The translations under genes were made by a program, and so were the position numbers. A stretch of DNA of 56,834 nt from Pirellulales bacterium. Lineage in GTDB: Bacteria > Planctomycetota > Planctomycetia > Pirellulales > JACPPG01. Where the stretch lies: NCBI GenBank assembly GCA_036490175.1, contig DASXEJ010000144.1:1-56834 (forward strand). Direction: 5' to 3'. Positions within the stretch are counted from its first letter, which is position 1. Each line of letters starts with the position of its first letter. The notes under the pieces were generated by a model. That model saw only the letters and a program-made list of their open reading frames with translations. It ran no database searches and had not been told where the DNA came from. This document shows positions 45,987 to 53,274 of the stretch, piece by piece.

Positions 45987-46928
45987 ATGGCATGGCTGCA
46001 AGTTTCAAGCAGGGTCCGTGGAACCGTTGGCATTGTCATTCCCACGCTGGTTGTGATGGCCGCGGCGCACACCGCGATGGCCGAAACCGAATTGCGGTGG
46101 AAATTCAAGCAGGGAGACAAGACTCAGTACGAGATGAAGATGGAGATGACCCAGGATACCAAGGCGGGCGATACCCCCGTCCAAGCCAAAATGAGCCAGG
46201 TCATGGACATGACTTGGGAGGTCAAGAGCGTCGCTGACGATGGCACTGCCACGTTGCACCAGACGATCGACCGAATTCGGATGGAGATGACTATGCCCGC
46301 GGGGGCTGGGGCAGACTTCAAGTTTGATTCTCAGAATCCGGAGCAGGATAAAGTGCCTCCCGGCATCGCCAAAACTTTTGCCGCCATGGTGGGAAAGCCC
46401 TTCGTGCTGACGGTCACACCAAGCGGCGAAGTGAAGGACCTGAAATCTCCCGAAGGCATGGTGGCGGCTCTCAAGGGGAGCGCCGTCGGGGGCGCGGTGA
46501 CCGAGGATTCCCTCAAGCAAATGATCAGTCAGAGCATGATGCCCTTTCCGGCCGAGGCGGTTTCCACAGGCGCGACCTGGGAAAAGTCGGCAGAACTCCC
46601 CGCACCCCCGTTTGGCAAGCAATTGACCAAAACAGAATACAAATTCGTGGGCGAAGAAACTCACGATGGAAAGAAGCTTGACAAGATCGACGTCACGTTA
46701 GACGCCAAATTCGAGACGAGTGAAAACGCGCCGACGAAGATGAAGATCAAGAGCAACGAGGCTGGCGGAGAGGTTCTGTGGGACAATGAGGCCGGCCACC
46801 CGGTGACATCCACGATCGACAGCAAAATGACGTTCGAACTTACGATCGGCGGCATGTCGATCGAGCAGGATGTGACGACCAAGGTGATGATGAATCTCGT
46901 CGCGCCGTCGAACGCTCGCGAGTTGTAG
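45987..46928 (+). CDS. Exported DUF6263-like protein
   Basis: The 313-residue protein has a signal peptide (about residues 10-32, AMA-E). Beta-rich repeats of alternating hydrophobic and charged residues follow, rich in Met, Thr and Lys: 'LRWKFKQGDKTQYEMKMEMTQD', 'WEVKSVADDGTATLHQTIDRI', 'FVLTVTPSGEVKDL' and 'TWEKSAELPAPPFGKQLTKTEYKFVG'. These resemble the DUF6263 family of secreted bacterial proteins, which lack a known function. ATG 45987 follows GGGGG. No operon partner; 218 bp of non-coding sequence precedes it. Confidence 0.75.
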   Translation: MAWLQVSSRVRGTVGIVIPTLVVMAAAHTAMAETELRWKFKQGDKTQYEMKMEMTQDTKAGDTPVQAKMSQVMDMTWEVKSVADDGTATLHQTIDRIRMEMTMPAGAGADFKFDSQNPEQDKVPPGIAKTFAAMVGKPFVLTVTPSGEVKDLKSPEGMVAALKGSAVGGAVTEDSLKQMISQSMMPFPAEAVSTGATWEKSAELPAPPFGKQLTKTEYKFVGEETHDGKKLDKIDVTLDAKFETSENAPTKMKIKSNEAGGEVLWDNEAGHPVTSTIDSKMTFELTIGGMSIEQDVTTKVMMNLVAPSNAREL

Positions 46929-46996
46929 TGCGATCGATGAGAGATCGGTAACCGAATCCGCTGCCAGGTAGTTGTCCCACCCAAACGTGGCGTGGC

Positions 46997-47404
46997 CTAC
47001 GGTCGGCTGCCGACGATTGCAAGCAGTCGGTCCAAGAGCGGGACCTGATCCGCGTGCAGAAACTGCTTGGCCAGGTCGAGCGAGACAAATTCCGCCCGGT
47101 CGACTTCCCAGCTTGCGCAGCGCGGTATCGCAGCGGGTGGTGCAGGTCCGGCAAAGCAAAAGATTTGCTTGCGGCTTTTCGTCAACGTGACCGAGCCCAG
47201 CGAGATAAGTCCGCCCGCCTCGACGCCGGTTTCCTCAGCGCACTCACGCCTCGCCGCCCGTTCAAGGTCTTCCCCTGCGTTGGGCAAACCTTTGGGAATG
47301 CTCCACGGCGCGCGGCGGTTGTAATTGCCCGATGGGTGGACGAGCAATACTTCCCAGTCGTCCTCGCCGTGCCGGTAGAGGAGCACGCCGGCAGATTGCT
47401 TCAT
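46997..47404 (-). CDS. Nudix hydrolase
   Basis: The 135-residue protein contains a perfect Nudix box, GLPNAGEDLERAARREC then AEETGV (G-x5-E-x7-REUxEExGU), at about residues 39-61. The surrounding sheet 'MKQSAGVLLYRH', 'EVLLVHPSG' and 'WSIPKG' is typical. Nudix enzymes hydrolyse nucleoside diphosphates linked to another group, with Mg2+; the compact size suits the MutT/AP4A-like group, but the substrate is not decided by sequence. It is convergent with the DUF6263-like gene. Confidence 0.94.
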   Translation of the reverse strand: MKQSAGVLLYRHGEDDWEVLLVHPSGNYNRRAPWSIPKGLPNAGEDLERAARRECAEETGVEAGGLISLGSVTLTKSRKQIFCFAGPAPPAAIPRCASWEVDRAEFVSLDLAKQFLHADQVPLLDRLLAIVGSRP

Positions 47405-47805
47405 GTCGGCAGTCTAGCAATCGCGGCGTCGCAGGATCAAACACAGAGATAAACAACGAGTGCGATTCGACGTGCAGCCCGATAGCAGCGAGCACCCGCC
47501 CTGACAGCAGAGCTATTCACGGTGCGTACTTCGTGGCCACGCACCGCCCACGAACATCAACAGGCCTAGGCAGACAAGCGGCCGAGGTCCGGAATCCGGC
47601 GCGGTCAATGCGTGTGAAATGTCAGGAGAGTTTCCGTTCATGAACTCCCTGCCCGCCCTCCCACCGGACCGGAGTCTGTCGCGTAACAGAACTCCGGTCG
47701 GCGTCCGCACCTAATGCGCTTCACACTTTGTCGCAGTAGAAAACAAAGATTCCATGCGACCATTTAGTAGCCTGACAGCCGTCCCTGGCTGATGACGTGT
47801 GCTTC
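47405..47805. other. Gene-free stretch
   Basis: No convincing ORF on either strand; short ORFs here have no RBS or domain. It holds the inverted repeat at 47667-47699 and lies between two minus-strand genes, upstream of the Nudix gene and downstream of the PEP-CTERM gene. Confidence 0.6.
47667..47699. repeat. Long stem-loop downstream of the PEP-CTERM gene
   Basis: GACCGGAGTCTGT (47667-47679) pairs with ACAG (47686-47689) and ACTCCGGTC (47691-47699), with one bulged A and a 6-nt loop (CGCGTA): a 13-bp stem. No T-tract follows on either strand, so factor-dependent termination or an RNA-stability hairpin for the PEP-CTERM transcript is possible. Confidence 0.6.
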
Positions 47806-48597
47806 CTACTTCCGGCGACGTCGTGCGGCCAACGCCAGCCCGACAACTCCGATTCCGGCCAACACCATCGTGCTAGGCTCTGGAATAAAGACCGAGGCAT
47901 TACCGCCGAAAGTGCCCGCACCGGCAGCGGTGGCTGCGAGGAACAGCAGAGCCTGTTCATCGCCATTGGTGGCAAGACCGTTGCCGTCACCGGGCGTATT
48001 CCACGAGCTGAACGTCAGGGAGAAGTTCTTCTCGCCGTTGGCGAAGGTCAGAAAATCGGACGAATAGGTGACCACGACGCCTGCCGTTGCAGTGTCTGCC
48101 GTCATTTGTGGGGCACTGTTGCCCAAAATGCCGATCAAGGTCGAATTCGTAAAGGTGATCGTTAGCAGATTGTCCTTTGCGCCAAGACCTTCTCCGGCCG
48201 GCGTGTCGCGAATGAGGCTGATCGAGTTGGGGAGGGTGCCGGCGCCGGTGAATGTTTGCGTGGCGACCGTTCCACCGAAGCCGGTTATAACCGGACTAAC
48301 GGTGCTCGACGTCATGCTCAGCGTGGCTTGTTGAACGCCCTGCAGGTCCGCGGGGAGCCCGCCCAGGGTGAGGTACGTAAAGTTGACAGGGATAGCGGCA
48401 CCCAAGGGGCCACCCGTGGAAGTTCCGAAGTCTGTTTCTGGACTGTTTGTGTTCAGCGCGAACAGGTTGCCGCCCGGCGACGCCTCGGAGAATTGGGCGA
48501 AGCTCGCGGGAGTGGCACTAGCGGTTGACGCAGAGCCGATAACAATTGCGCCCGAGAAAATAGCGGCGCATAGACAGACAATTCGAGTGTCGAGCAT
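47806..48597 (-). CDS. PEP-CTERM sorting-domain protein
   Basis: The 263-residue secreted protein has a signal peptide (about residues 5-30, ASA-T). A Thr/Ser/Gly-rich beta domain without recognised enzyme motifs follows. The C-terminal PEP-CTERM tripartite signal is 'IPEPSTMVLAGIGVVGLALAARRRRK': PEP motif, hydrophobic helix, Arg cluster. Such proteins are sorted by an exosortase, which is not in this window. I set the start at ATG 48597, nine bases after GAGG; a GTG 15 bases upstream is the alternative. The low Cys and repetitive Thr/Ser content suit a surface or exopolymer-associated protein. Confidence 0.88.
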   Translation of the reverse strand: MLDTRIVCLCAAIFSGAIVIGSASTASATPASFAQFSEASPGGNLFALNTNSPETDFGTSTGGPLGAAIPVNFTYLTLGGLPADLQGVQQATLSMTSSTVSPVITGFGGTVATQTFTGAGTLPNSISLIRDTPAGEGLGAKDNLLTITFTNSTLIGILGNSAPQMTADTATAGVVVTYSSDFLTFANGEKNFSLTFSSWNTPGDGNGLATNGDEQALLFLAATAAGAGTFGGNASVFIPEPSTMVLAGIGVVGLALAARRRRK

Positions 48598-49352
48598 CGA
48601 GAAAAACCTCACGGTGTGTACCTACCTAGTTGAATCCGAGTGACGTAAAGAGTGACTAACGCAACTCTTTTTCGGATTTCACTAGCTGGCCAACCGCGGG
48701 TTTTAGAAGAGCGGGCGCACGGTGTGCCCGACCGGGGCCGATTTTAGGGGTGCATTCCATTCCTGTCAACGAAAAACTCAATTGCTTTCAAGGGGCACCA
48801 TCCGAGGTGCCAAGGGATGACGGGGCCCCGGTGAGTAGCCCCGTTGGCCATCCGGGCCCCAATCCTGATGATTTTTGGCCCGATTTCCGATCCCCTTCTT
48901 CTAGAGCCTGGGCGAGGCTTTGTCATGCCGTGCTCCAGGACGCCTCAGATCATCGGAGAAAGCCCCCAATTACCAGGCCGCATTTGGGCCTCTGACAACA
49001 AACTGATACGTCGAGGGGCCGGACTGGTCCGTGGTCGGCTGCTTTTCCAATCCTACAAAGCGTGGGGCAAGGCGGGGCGGTCTATACGTAAGCTGGGAAG
49101 GACGCGTCGCATTCCCAGCCTGCCAAACATCCCGAGTTTGGCATCTTTTGACCGGCAAGATGCTTGGCATGCCGTTCGCAAATAGGACGGCGGCAGCGCG
49201 GCTTGGCTAGGTAATCCGGCCGACAATGCGAACGCTCCTCCTGGCGCTCATTTGGCATCCGGACGGAACTAAAGCCTCTCGACACTAAATGCCCCTCAAT
49301 AACTTTCAACATTCGCGCCTCGACGTGCGGTCACCCCTCTCAGGAGTCAATA
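48598..49352. other. 755-bp gene-free region
   Basis: No convincing ORF on either strand. On the PEP-CTERM (minus) side, AATCCGA and TCGGATT flank a short spacer containing AAGAGT/ACTCTT near 48640-48685, a possible leader hairpin. Further on, 'TGGCAT' recurs at three places (near 49140, 49168 and 49255). One, TTGGCATGCCGTTCGCAA, has GG and GC 10 nt apart as in sigma54 -24/-12 sites, a weak match. Confidence 0.5.
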
Positions 49353-49610
49353 ATGTTTGCAACGCCCGGCTATGTAATTGCCCACAACTGTCCTGCAGGC
49401 CTGTGGCAGATCAGTTCCCCCTCGGGCCATGTTCTTTTCGAGTCTGCTTGTCGGGACGAGGTCGAGGCCATCTGTGTTCGCTTGAACCGGCGTCTTCGCC
49501 GCCGCCGAGCGCACCCCTCTCGATCGTCGCGGCCCCGCGTGGTATTTAGCGCGAAGCCTTGCGCTGCAGTCGATTTTGCAAAGGTGGTGGTTGCGCATGC
49601 CTTCGTCTAA
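49353..49610 (+). CDS. Small hypothetical protein
   Basis: An 85-residue ORF from ATG 49353 has a good RBS (CAGGAG, seven bases upstream). The N-terminal 45 residues look protein-like ('YVIAHNCPAGLWQISSPSGHVLFESACRDEVEAICVRLNRR'), while the remainder is basic and low in structure. I recognise no family. It overlaps only an out-of-frame longer ORF and lies just before the methyltransferase gene on the same strand. Confidence 0.45.
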   Translation: MFATPGYVIAHNCPAGLWQISSPSGHVLFESACRDEVEAICVRLNRRLRRRRAHPSRSSRPRVVFSAKPCAAVDFAKVVVAHAFV

Positions 49611-49693
49611 GATTGCCGCACACGGTTTCGCCGATCAAAAGCCGGCCTGCACCGGTCCGTTATCCGTCGCGCCTGCACGCGTTGAGTGTTTTC

Positions 49694-50311
49694 ATGGGAA
49701 TCTACTCACGATTCATCTTGCCGCGGGTGCTAGAATTCGCCATGAGCCAGCCGCAGGTGATGCGCGAGCGCCCCACGGCTCTGGCCGAGGCGCATGGTGA
49801 TGTGCTCGAGATCGGTTTCGGCACCGGTTTGAACCTGGCCTGTTATCCAGACGGAATTACGAGCCTCACGTTGCTCGATCCCGTGTCGATGCTCGACACT
49901 CGCGTCGCCGAGCGCATCGGAGCGGCCAAGATGCCGATCACCGTGGCTCGAGGGGATGGTGCCTCGCTCCCCTTCGACGCTGGTCGGTTCGACTGCGTGG
50001 CCAGCACATGGACGCTGTGTACGATCCCGGATGTCGAGGCGGCAATTCGAGAAATACGACGCGTATTGAAGCCGACGGGCCGCTATTTGTTTTTGGAACA
50101 CGGCCTCAGCGTCGATCCGCGTGTGGCACGCTGGCAAGATCGGCTCGATCGCGTACACGGCCTCTTCACAGGCGGTTGCCACGTAAATCGTCCGATCGAT
50201 CGCCTGATCACCGCGGCCGGACTATCGATCGAACGGCTCGATCGCTTCGTGCTGGCCCGTACGCCCCAGTATTTGGCCGCTCACTATCGAGGTATCGCAA
50301 CAGTGGCATAA
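49694..50311 (+). CDS. Class I SAM-dependent methyltransferase
   Basis: The 205-residue protein has motif I 'VLEIGFGTGLNLACYP', an acidic residue in 'LTLLDPVSMLD', motif 'VARGDGASLPFDAGRFDCVASTWTLCTIPDVEAAIREIRRVLKPTGRYLFLEHG', and the usual Rossmann strand order. It belongs to the class I (Methyltransf_11/25-like) enzymes. A PhcB-like or phosphatidylethanolamine N-methyltransferase-type relative is conceivable from the first helix (MGIYSRFILPRVLEFAMS) and 'VLKPTGRYLFLEHG'. The substrate is not decided. ATG 49694 is the first start that fits; longer upstream frame lacks family features. Confidence 0.88.
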   Translation: MGIYSRFILPRVLEFAMSQPQVMRERPTALAEAHGDVLEIGFGTGLNLACYPDGITSLTLLDPVSMLDTRVAERIGAAKMPITVARGDGASLPFDAGRFDCVASTWTLCTIPDVEAAIREIRRVLKPTGRYLFLEHGLSVDPRVARWQDRLDRVHGLFTGGCHVNRPIDRLITAAGLSIERLDRFVLARTPQYLAAHYRGIATVA

Positions 50312-50405
50312 GCTTGCCAGCCAGAGTACAAAATGGCTGTGGAGCAATGTCCGGCCAGCGAACGCGGGTCGGTAGCTGCGCAATATCTCCGTGAGGAACC
50401 TGTCA

Positions 50406-52718
50406 ATGAGCTTCGATCGAAATACGTATCTGCTACGCGCCGCGGGCATTCTTTCAGTTGTCGCGTTGGCAACGGCCGTGAGCGCGGTCGAGCCACTGCC
50501 GTTGGTCAGCGGCGTCGAGTTGCAGCCAGTTCGGGCGCAGGTAGATCGTGTTGCTCAAGCACTCGAGTTGGCAGGAGCACCGCTCACGCCCGAGCAGCAA
50601 CAGTCGCTCAAAACGGCTTACGCTGAGCAGGATGCGGAGAAGAGCCTGGCCGAGATTCAGTCCGTTCTGGACCCGCTCTGCCTGGCGGGGGTCACGATCA
50701 ATCCGGAAAGCCGCGTCAAGGTTGCCGCAGGGCAGGCTGAGAAGAATCTTGTGCAACACGGCTGGCGTGTGTTTCTCGTCAAAGTTGCCAACGAAGCCGG
50801 CGTTACGGCCCCGCTGCGCGTCACCAGCCCCAACGCTGCTAAACTTCACAAATCCTCTAGCGGCAATCCGGCGCCGCCCCAATCGATCACTCCACAGGAT
50901 GTCGGCGAGCGATGGCTCGATGTGCAATTAACCACCTCTCAGCCTCTCAACAAGGAATTGTCGGGCTTGCCGCTCGAGTATCGATTGATCGAACTCTACA
51001 GTCGCGATGTCGGCCAGCGCGAAGCAAAGCTGATGTTCGACGTTGGGCAAGGAACCCAAGATCTTGGCTTTCGCAACGAGCTGAACGTCCTCTTTAATTG
51101 TGAGCCTGCCGTGCATGTGGCGTTGGAAGTTTTGGATGTCGACGGCCAGCCGACGACCGGGCAATTCGTCTTTCGTGACCAATTGGGGCGCGTTTATCCG
51201 TCTCGGGCGCGGCGCATGGCACCGGACCTCTTTTTCCACGATCAGATTTATCGCCACAGCGGCGAGACTGTGCTGCTGCCCCCCGGTAAGTTCACGGTGA
51301 CCTATTCACGCGGGCCGGAGTATCGGATTCTAACTCGCGAGATCGAAGTTCCGCACGCAGCCACGCATCGCGAAAGCTTTCGCCTTGAGCGGTGGATCAA
51401 GCTGGCCGATCACCGATGGTATTCCGGCGATCATCACGTCCATAGCGCCGGTTGCGCGCACTACGAATCGCCAGCCGAAGGAGTGCAGCCCGAGGATATG
51501 ATGCGGCATATTCAGGGCGAAGATCTGAATATCGGCTGCGTATTGTCGTGGGGACCGTGCTGGTATTTTCAGAAGCAGTATTTCGAAGGCAAAGTCAGCG
51601 CGCTCTCGACTCCTACCAACTTGATGCGATATGACGTCGAAGTTTCCGGGTTCCCTAGTTCGCACTGCGGCCATCTGTGCTTGCTGCGATTAAAGGAAGA
51701 CGATTATCCCGGCACAACCAAGATCGAAGAGTGGCCCAGTTGGGATCTGCCTGTGTTGAAGTGGGGCAAAGAGCAGGGGGGCATCGTTGGCTACTCGCAC
51801 AGCGGCTGGGGACTGCAAGTTCCGGCAACGACGCTACCCACCTACGACATGCCCCCCTTCGACGGCATCGGGGCGAACGAGTACATCGTGGACGTCGTTC
51901 ACGATGCGTGCGACTTCATTTCCGCAGTCGACACCCCGTTCGTATGGGAAATGAACATCTGGTATCACACACTCAACTGCGGCTACACGTGTCGCATCAG
52001 TGGCGAGACGGACTTTCCCTGTATCTACGGCGAGCGTGTCGGGCTGGGCCGCGCCTATGTCAAACTGAAGGGGAGCGCCGACCAACCCCTCAATTACGAC
52101 GAATGGGCCCTAGGTATTCGCGACGGTCGCAGCTATTGCACCGATGGGCTGGCGCATTTGTTCGACTTTACTGTCAACGATCTCGGGGTCGGCGAGCCTG
52201 GGGCCGGGGGCCGGGCCAGCAAGTTGGCCGTCAAGGCGGGCGACAAATTGCCAATACGCGTCCGCGCCGCGGCGATGCTTGAAGAAAAGCCGCGCGATGA
52301 CATTCGCCGCCGCAAGCTTGATCAGAAGCCGTATTGGCATGTCGAGCGGGCTCGCGTCGGTGAATCGCGCAAAGTACCGGTCGAGTTGATTGTTAACGGT
52401 CGCGTCGTCGAAACACGCGAAATCGAGGCCGACGGTCACATCGCCGATTTGCAATTCGATTACGTCCCGCAAGCGTCTTGTTGGATCGCCCTGCGCGTCT
52501 TCGCCGCGGCGCATACAAATCCTGTGTTTGTCGAAGTCGACAAAAAGCCGATTTGTGCCAGTCGTCGCAGCGCGCAGTGGTGCCTCGATGCGGTCGACGT
52601 GTGCTGGAAGCAAAAGGTGCGCAATACGCGCGAAAGCGAGCAGCCCGCGGCCGCCGCGGCTTATGAGGTGGCGCGGCAGGCCTATCGCAAGGCTCTGGCC
52701 GAGGCGCCGGCCGAGTGA
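50406..52718 (+). CDS. Exported CehA/McbA-type metallohydrolase (PHP-like)
   Basis: This 770-residue secreted protein has a signal peptide (about residues 1-29, VSA-V) and an N-terminal helical/beta region of some 280 residues. A PHP-superfamily domain follows. 'YSGDHHVHSAGCAHYESP' is the metal-binding HxH start of the CehA/McbA group, with later His/Cys sites in 'SGFPSSHCGHLCLL', 'GIVGYSHSGWGL' and 'EMNIWYHTLNCGYT'. Members include carbaryl hydrolase, but most have no known substrate. ATG 50406 has GAGGA nine bases upstream; GTG 50391 is less likely. The C-terminus ends in an Ala/Arg-rich helix. Confidence 0.82.
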   Translation: MSFDRNTYLLRAAGILSVVALATAVSAVEPLPLVSGVELQPVRAQVDRVAQALELAGAPLTPEQQQSLKTAYAEQDAEKSLAEIQSVLDPLCLAGVTINPESRVKVAAGQAEKNLVQHGWRVFLVKVANEAGVTAPLRVTSPNAAKLHKSSSGNPAPPQSITPQDVGERWLDVQLTTSQPLNKELSGLPLEYRLIELYSRDVGQREAKLMFDVGQGTQDLGFRNELNVLFNCEPAVHVALEVLDVDGQPTTGQFVFRDQLGRVYPSRARRMAPDLFFHDQIYRHSGETVLLPPGKFTVTYSRGPEYRILTREIEVPHAATHRESFRLERWIKLADHRWYSGDHHVHSAGCAHYESPAEGVQPEDMMRHIQGEDLNIGCVLSWGPCWYFQKQYFEGKVSALSTPTNLMRYDVEVSGFPSSHCGHLCLLRLKEDDYPGTTKIEEWPSWDLPVLKWGKEQGGIVGYSHSGWGLQVPATTLPTYDMPPFDGIGANEYIVDVVHDACDFISAVDTPFVWEMNIWYHTLNCGYTCRISGETDFPCIYGERVGLGRAYVKLKGSADQPLNYDEWALGIRDGRSYCTDGLAHLFDFTVNDLGVGEPGAGGRASKLAVKAGDKLPIRVRAAAMLEEKPRDDIRRRKLDQKPYWHVERARVGESRKVPVELIVNGRVVETREIEADGHIADLQFDYVPQASCWIALRVFAAAHTNPVFVEVDKKPICASRRSAQWCLDAVDVCWKQKVRNTRESEQPAAAAAYEVARQAYRKALAEAPAE

Positions 52719-52787
52719 GACTCCTCCCCCGGGCAAGCGAATGACCTTTGTGCGAACCTGATATGCCCGACCGGTGTCGATTGTTCT

Positions 52788-52832
52788 GTCGGGTTAGCAG
52801 GCTGAATTCGTACCTTGACTGCGTCGGGTTAG
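52788..52832 (+). repeat. Direct repeat GTCGGGTTAG upstream of a promoter
   Basis: GTCGGGTTAG occurs at 52788-52797 and 52823-52832, start to start 35 bp apart, on the same helical face to within about a third of a turn. Both lie upstream of the promoter at 52856, at about -104 and -69. They are candidate activator-binding sites. Confidence 0.5.
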
Positions 52833-52855
52833 ACCAGCCAACAGCGAGAATTTGC

Positions 52856-52885
52856 TTGACCCTTTTGAGGGCGTTTGCATAGTAT
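52856..52885 (+). promoter_or_regulatory. Sigma70-type promoter of the structured leader
   Basis: TTGACC (52856-52861), 18-bp spacer, TAGTAT (52880-52885). Both boxes match well, and transcription would begin near 52892. It points to the mini-ORF and hairpin array downstream, and ultimately to the TPR gene at 53275. Confidence 0.65.
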
Positions 52886-53005
52886 GCACTGGTCGCAGGT
52901 GTCGTGGGCTAACGTGGTCCCGACCGGACTAGAGGCCCGCCGAGAAGCCGGTTCTGGAATCGGCAGTCCAGCGGGGAGGCTCTAGAGGAAGGAGGTGGTC
53001 CCTAT

Positions 53006-53038
53006 ATGTGTAGTCCATTCCAGAGGTGGCTCGTCTGA
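53006..53038 (+). CDS. Ten-codon mini-ORF (leader peptide candidate)
   Basis: ATG 53006 to TGA 53038 encodes MCSPFQRWLV. The upstream AGGAAGGAGGTGGTCC (52986-53001) would pair with 14 of 16 bases of the consensus 16S rRNA 3' tail, with GGAGG ten bases before ATG. Such complementarity is exceptional for a ten-residue product. A hairpin starts two bases after the stop codon. A ribosome on the ORF would cover or free that hairpin, as in attenuation. The peptide holds Cys, Trp and Arg, but no run of one amino acid. Confidence 0.45.
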   Translation: MCSPFQRWLV

Positions 53039-53039
53039 C

Positions 53040-53070
53040 GCATCAGCCGACGGGCTGCTGATGCTTCTTT
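53040..53070 (+). terminator. Attenuator-like hairpin after the mini-ORF stop
   Basis: GCATCAGC (53040-53047) pairs with GCTGATGC (53057-53064) around a 9-nt loop, followed by TTCTTT (53065-53070). Because it starts two bases after the mini-ORF stop, ribosome position could decide whether it forms. Confidence 0.5.
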
Positions 53071-53079
53071 CGGGAAGCG

Positions 53080-53101
53080 CGTCAGGCAGCCGATTCTGAC
53101 G
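53080..53101 (+). repeat. Short middle hairpin of the leader
   Basis: CGTCAG (53080-53085) pairs with CTGACG (53096-53101). The loop carries the second copy of CAGCCGA (53087-53093), which is also the sequence in the first and third hairpins. Confidence 0.5.
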
Positions 53102-53110
53102 AGTCTTTAA

Positions 53111-53149
53111 GAAAGCAGCCGACCGTTCGCGGTCGGCTGCTTTCGTTTC
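53111..53149 (+). terminator. Strong intrinsic terminator
   Basis: GAAAGCAGCCGACC (53111-53124) and GGTCGGCTGCTTTC (53131-53144) form a perfect 14-bp stem with a 6-nt loop (GTTCGC), followed by GTTTC. It would end the leader transcript 125 bp before the TPR gene start. Confidence 0.75.
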
Positions 53150-53274
53150 ATAAGCTCTATGCCCTCAGCCGCGCAATTTGCTTGCCGCACTGGCGGCATT
53201 TTGCGAGGATTGACAGCGAGGGCCGGTGTCAATTTAGGCATCGCAGCGATGCGAGGCCGAAGGAGTTCCTGCCG

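Larger units (their letters stand above)
52886..53149 (+). ncRNA. Structured leader or small RNA with mini-ORF and terminators
   Basis: From the promoter to a strong terminator lies a transcript of about 260 nt. The 5' part folds: CTAGAG (52929-52934) with CTCTAG (52980-52985), enclosing GCCGA (52939-52943) with TCGGC (52960-52964). Then come a 16-nt extended Shine-Dalgarno tract (52986-53001), a 10-codon ORF and three hairpins. No CDS of normal size lies in it. It could be a leader for the TPR gene, or a free-standing RNA, since the last hairpin looks like an efficient terminator. I do not recall a named RNA family with this layout. Confidence 0.5.
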
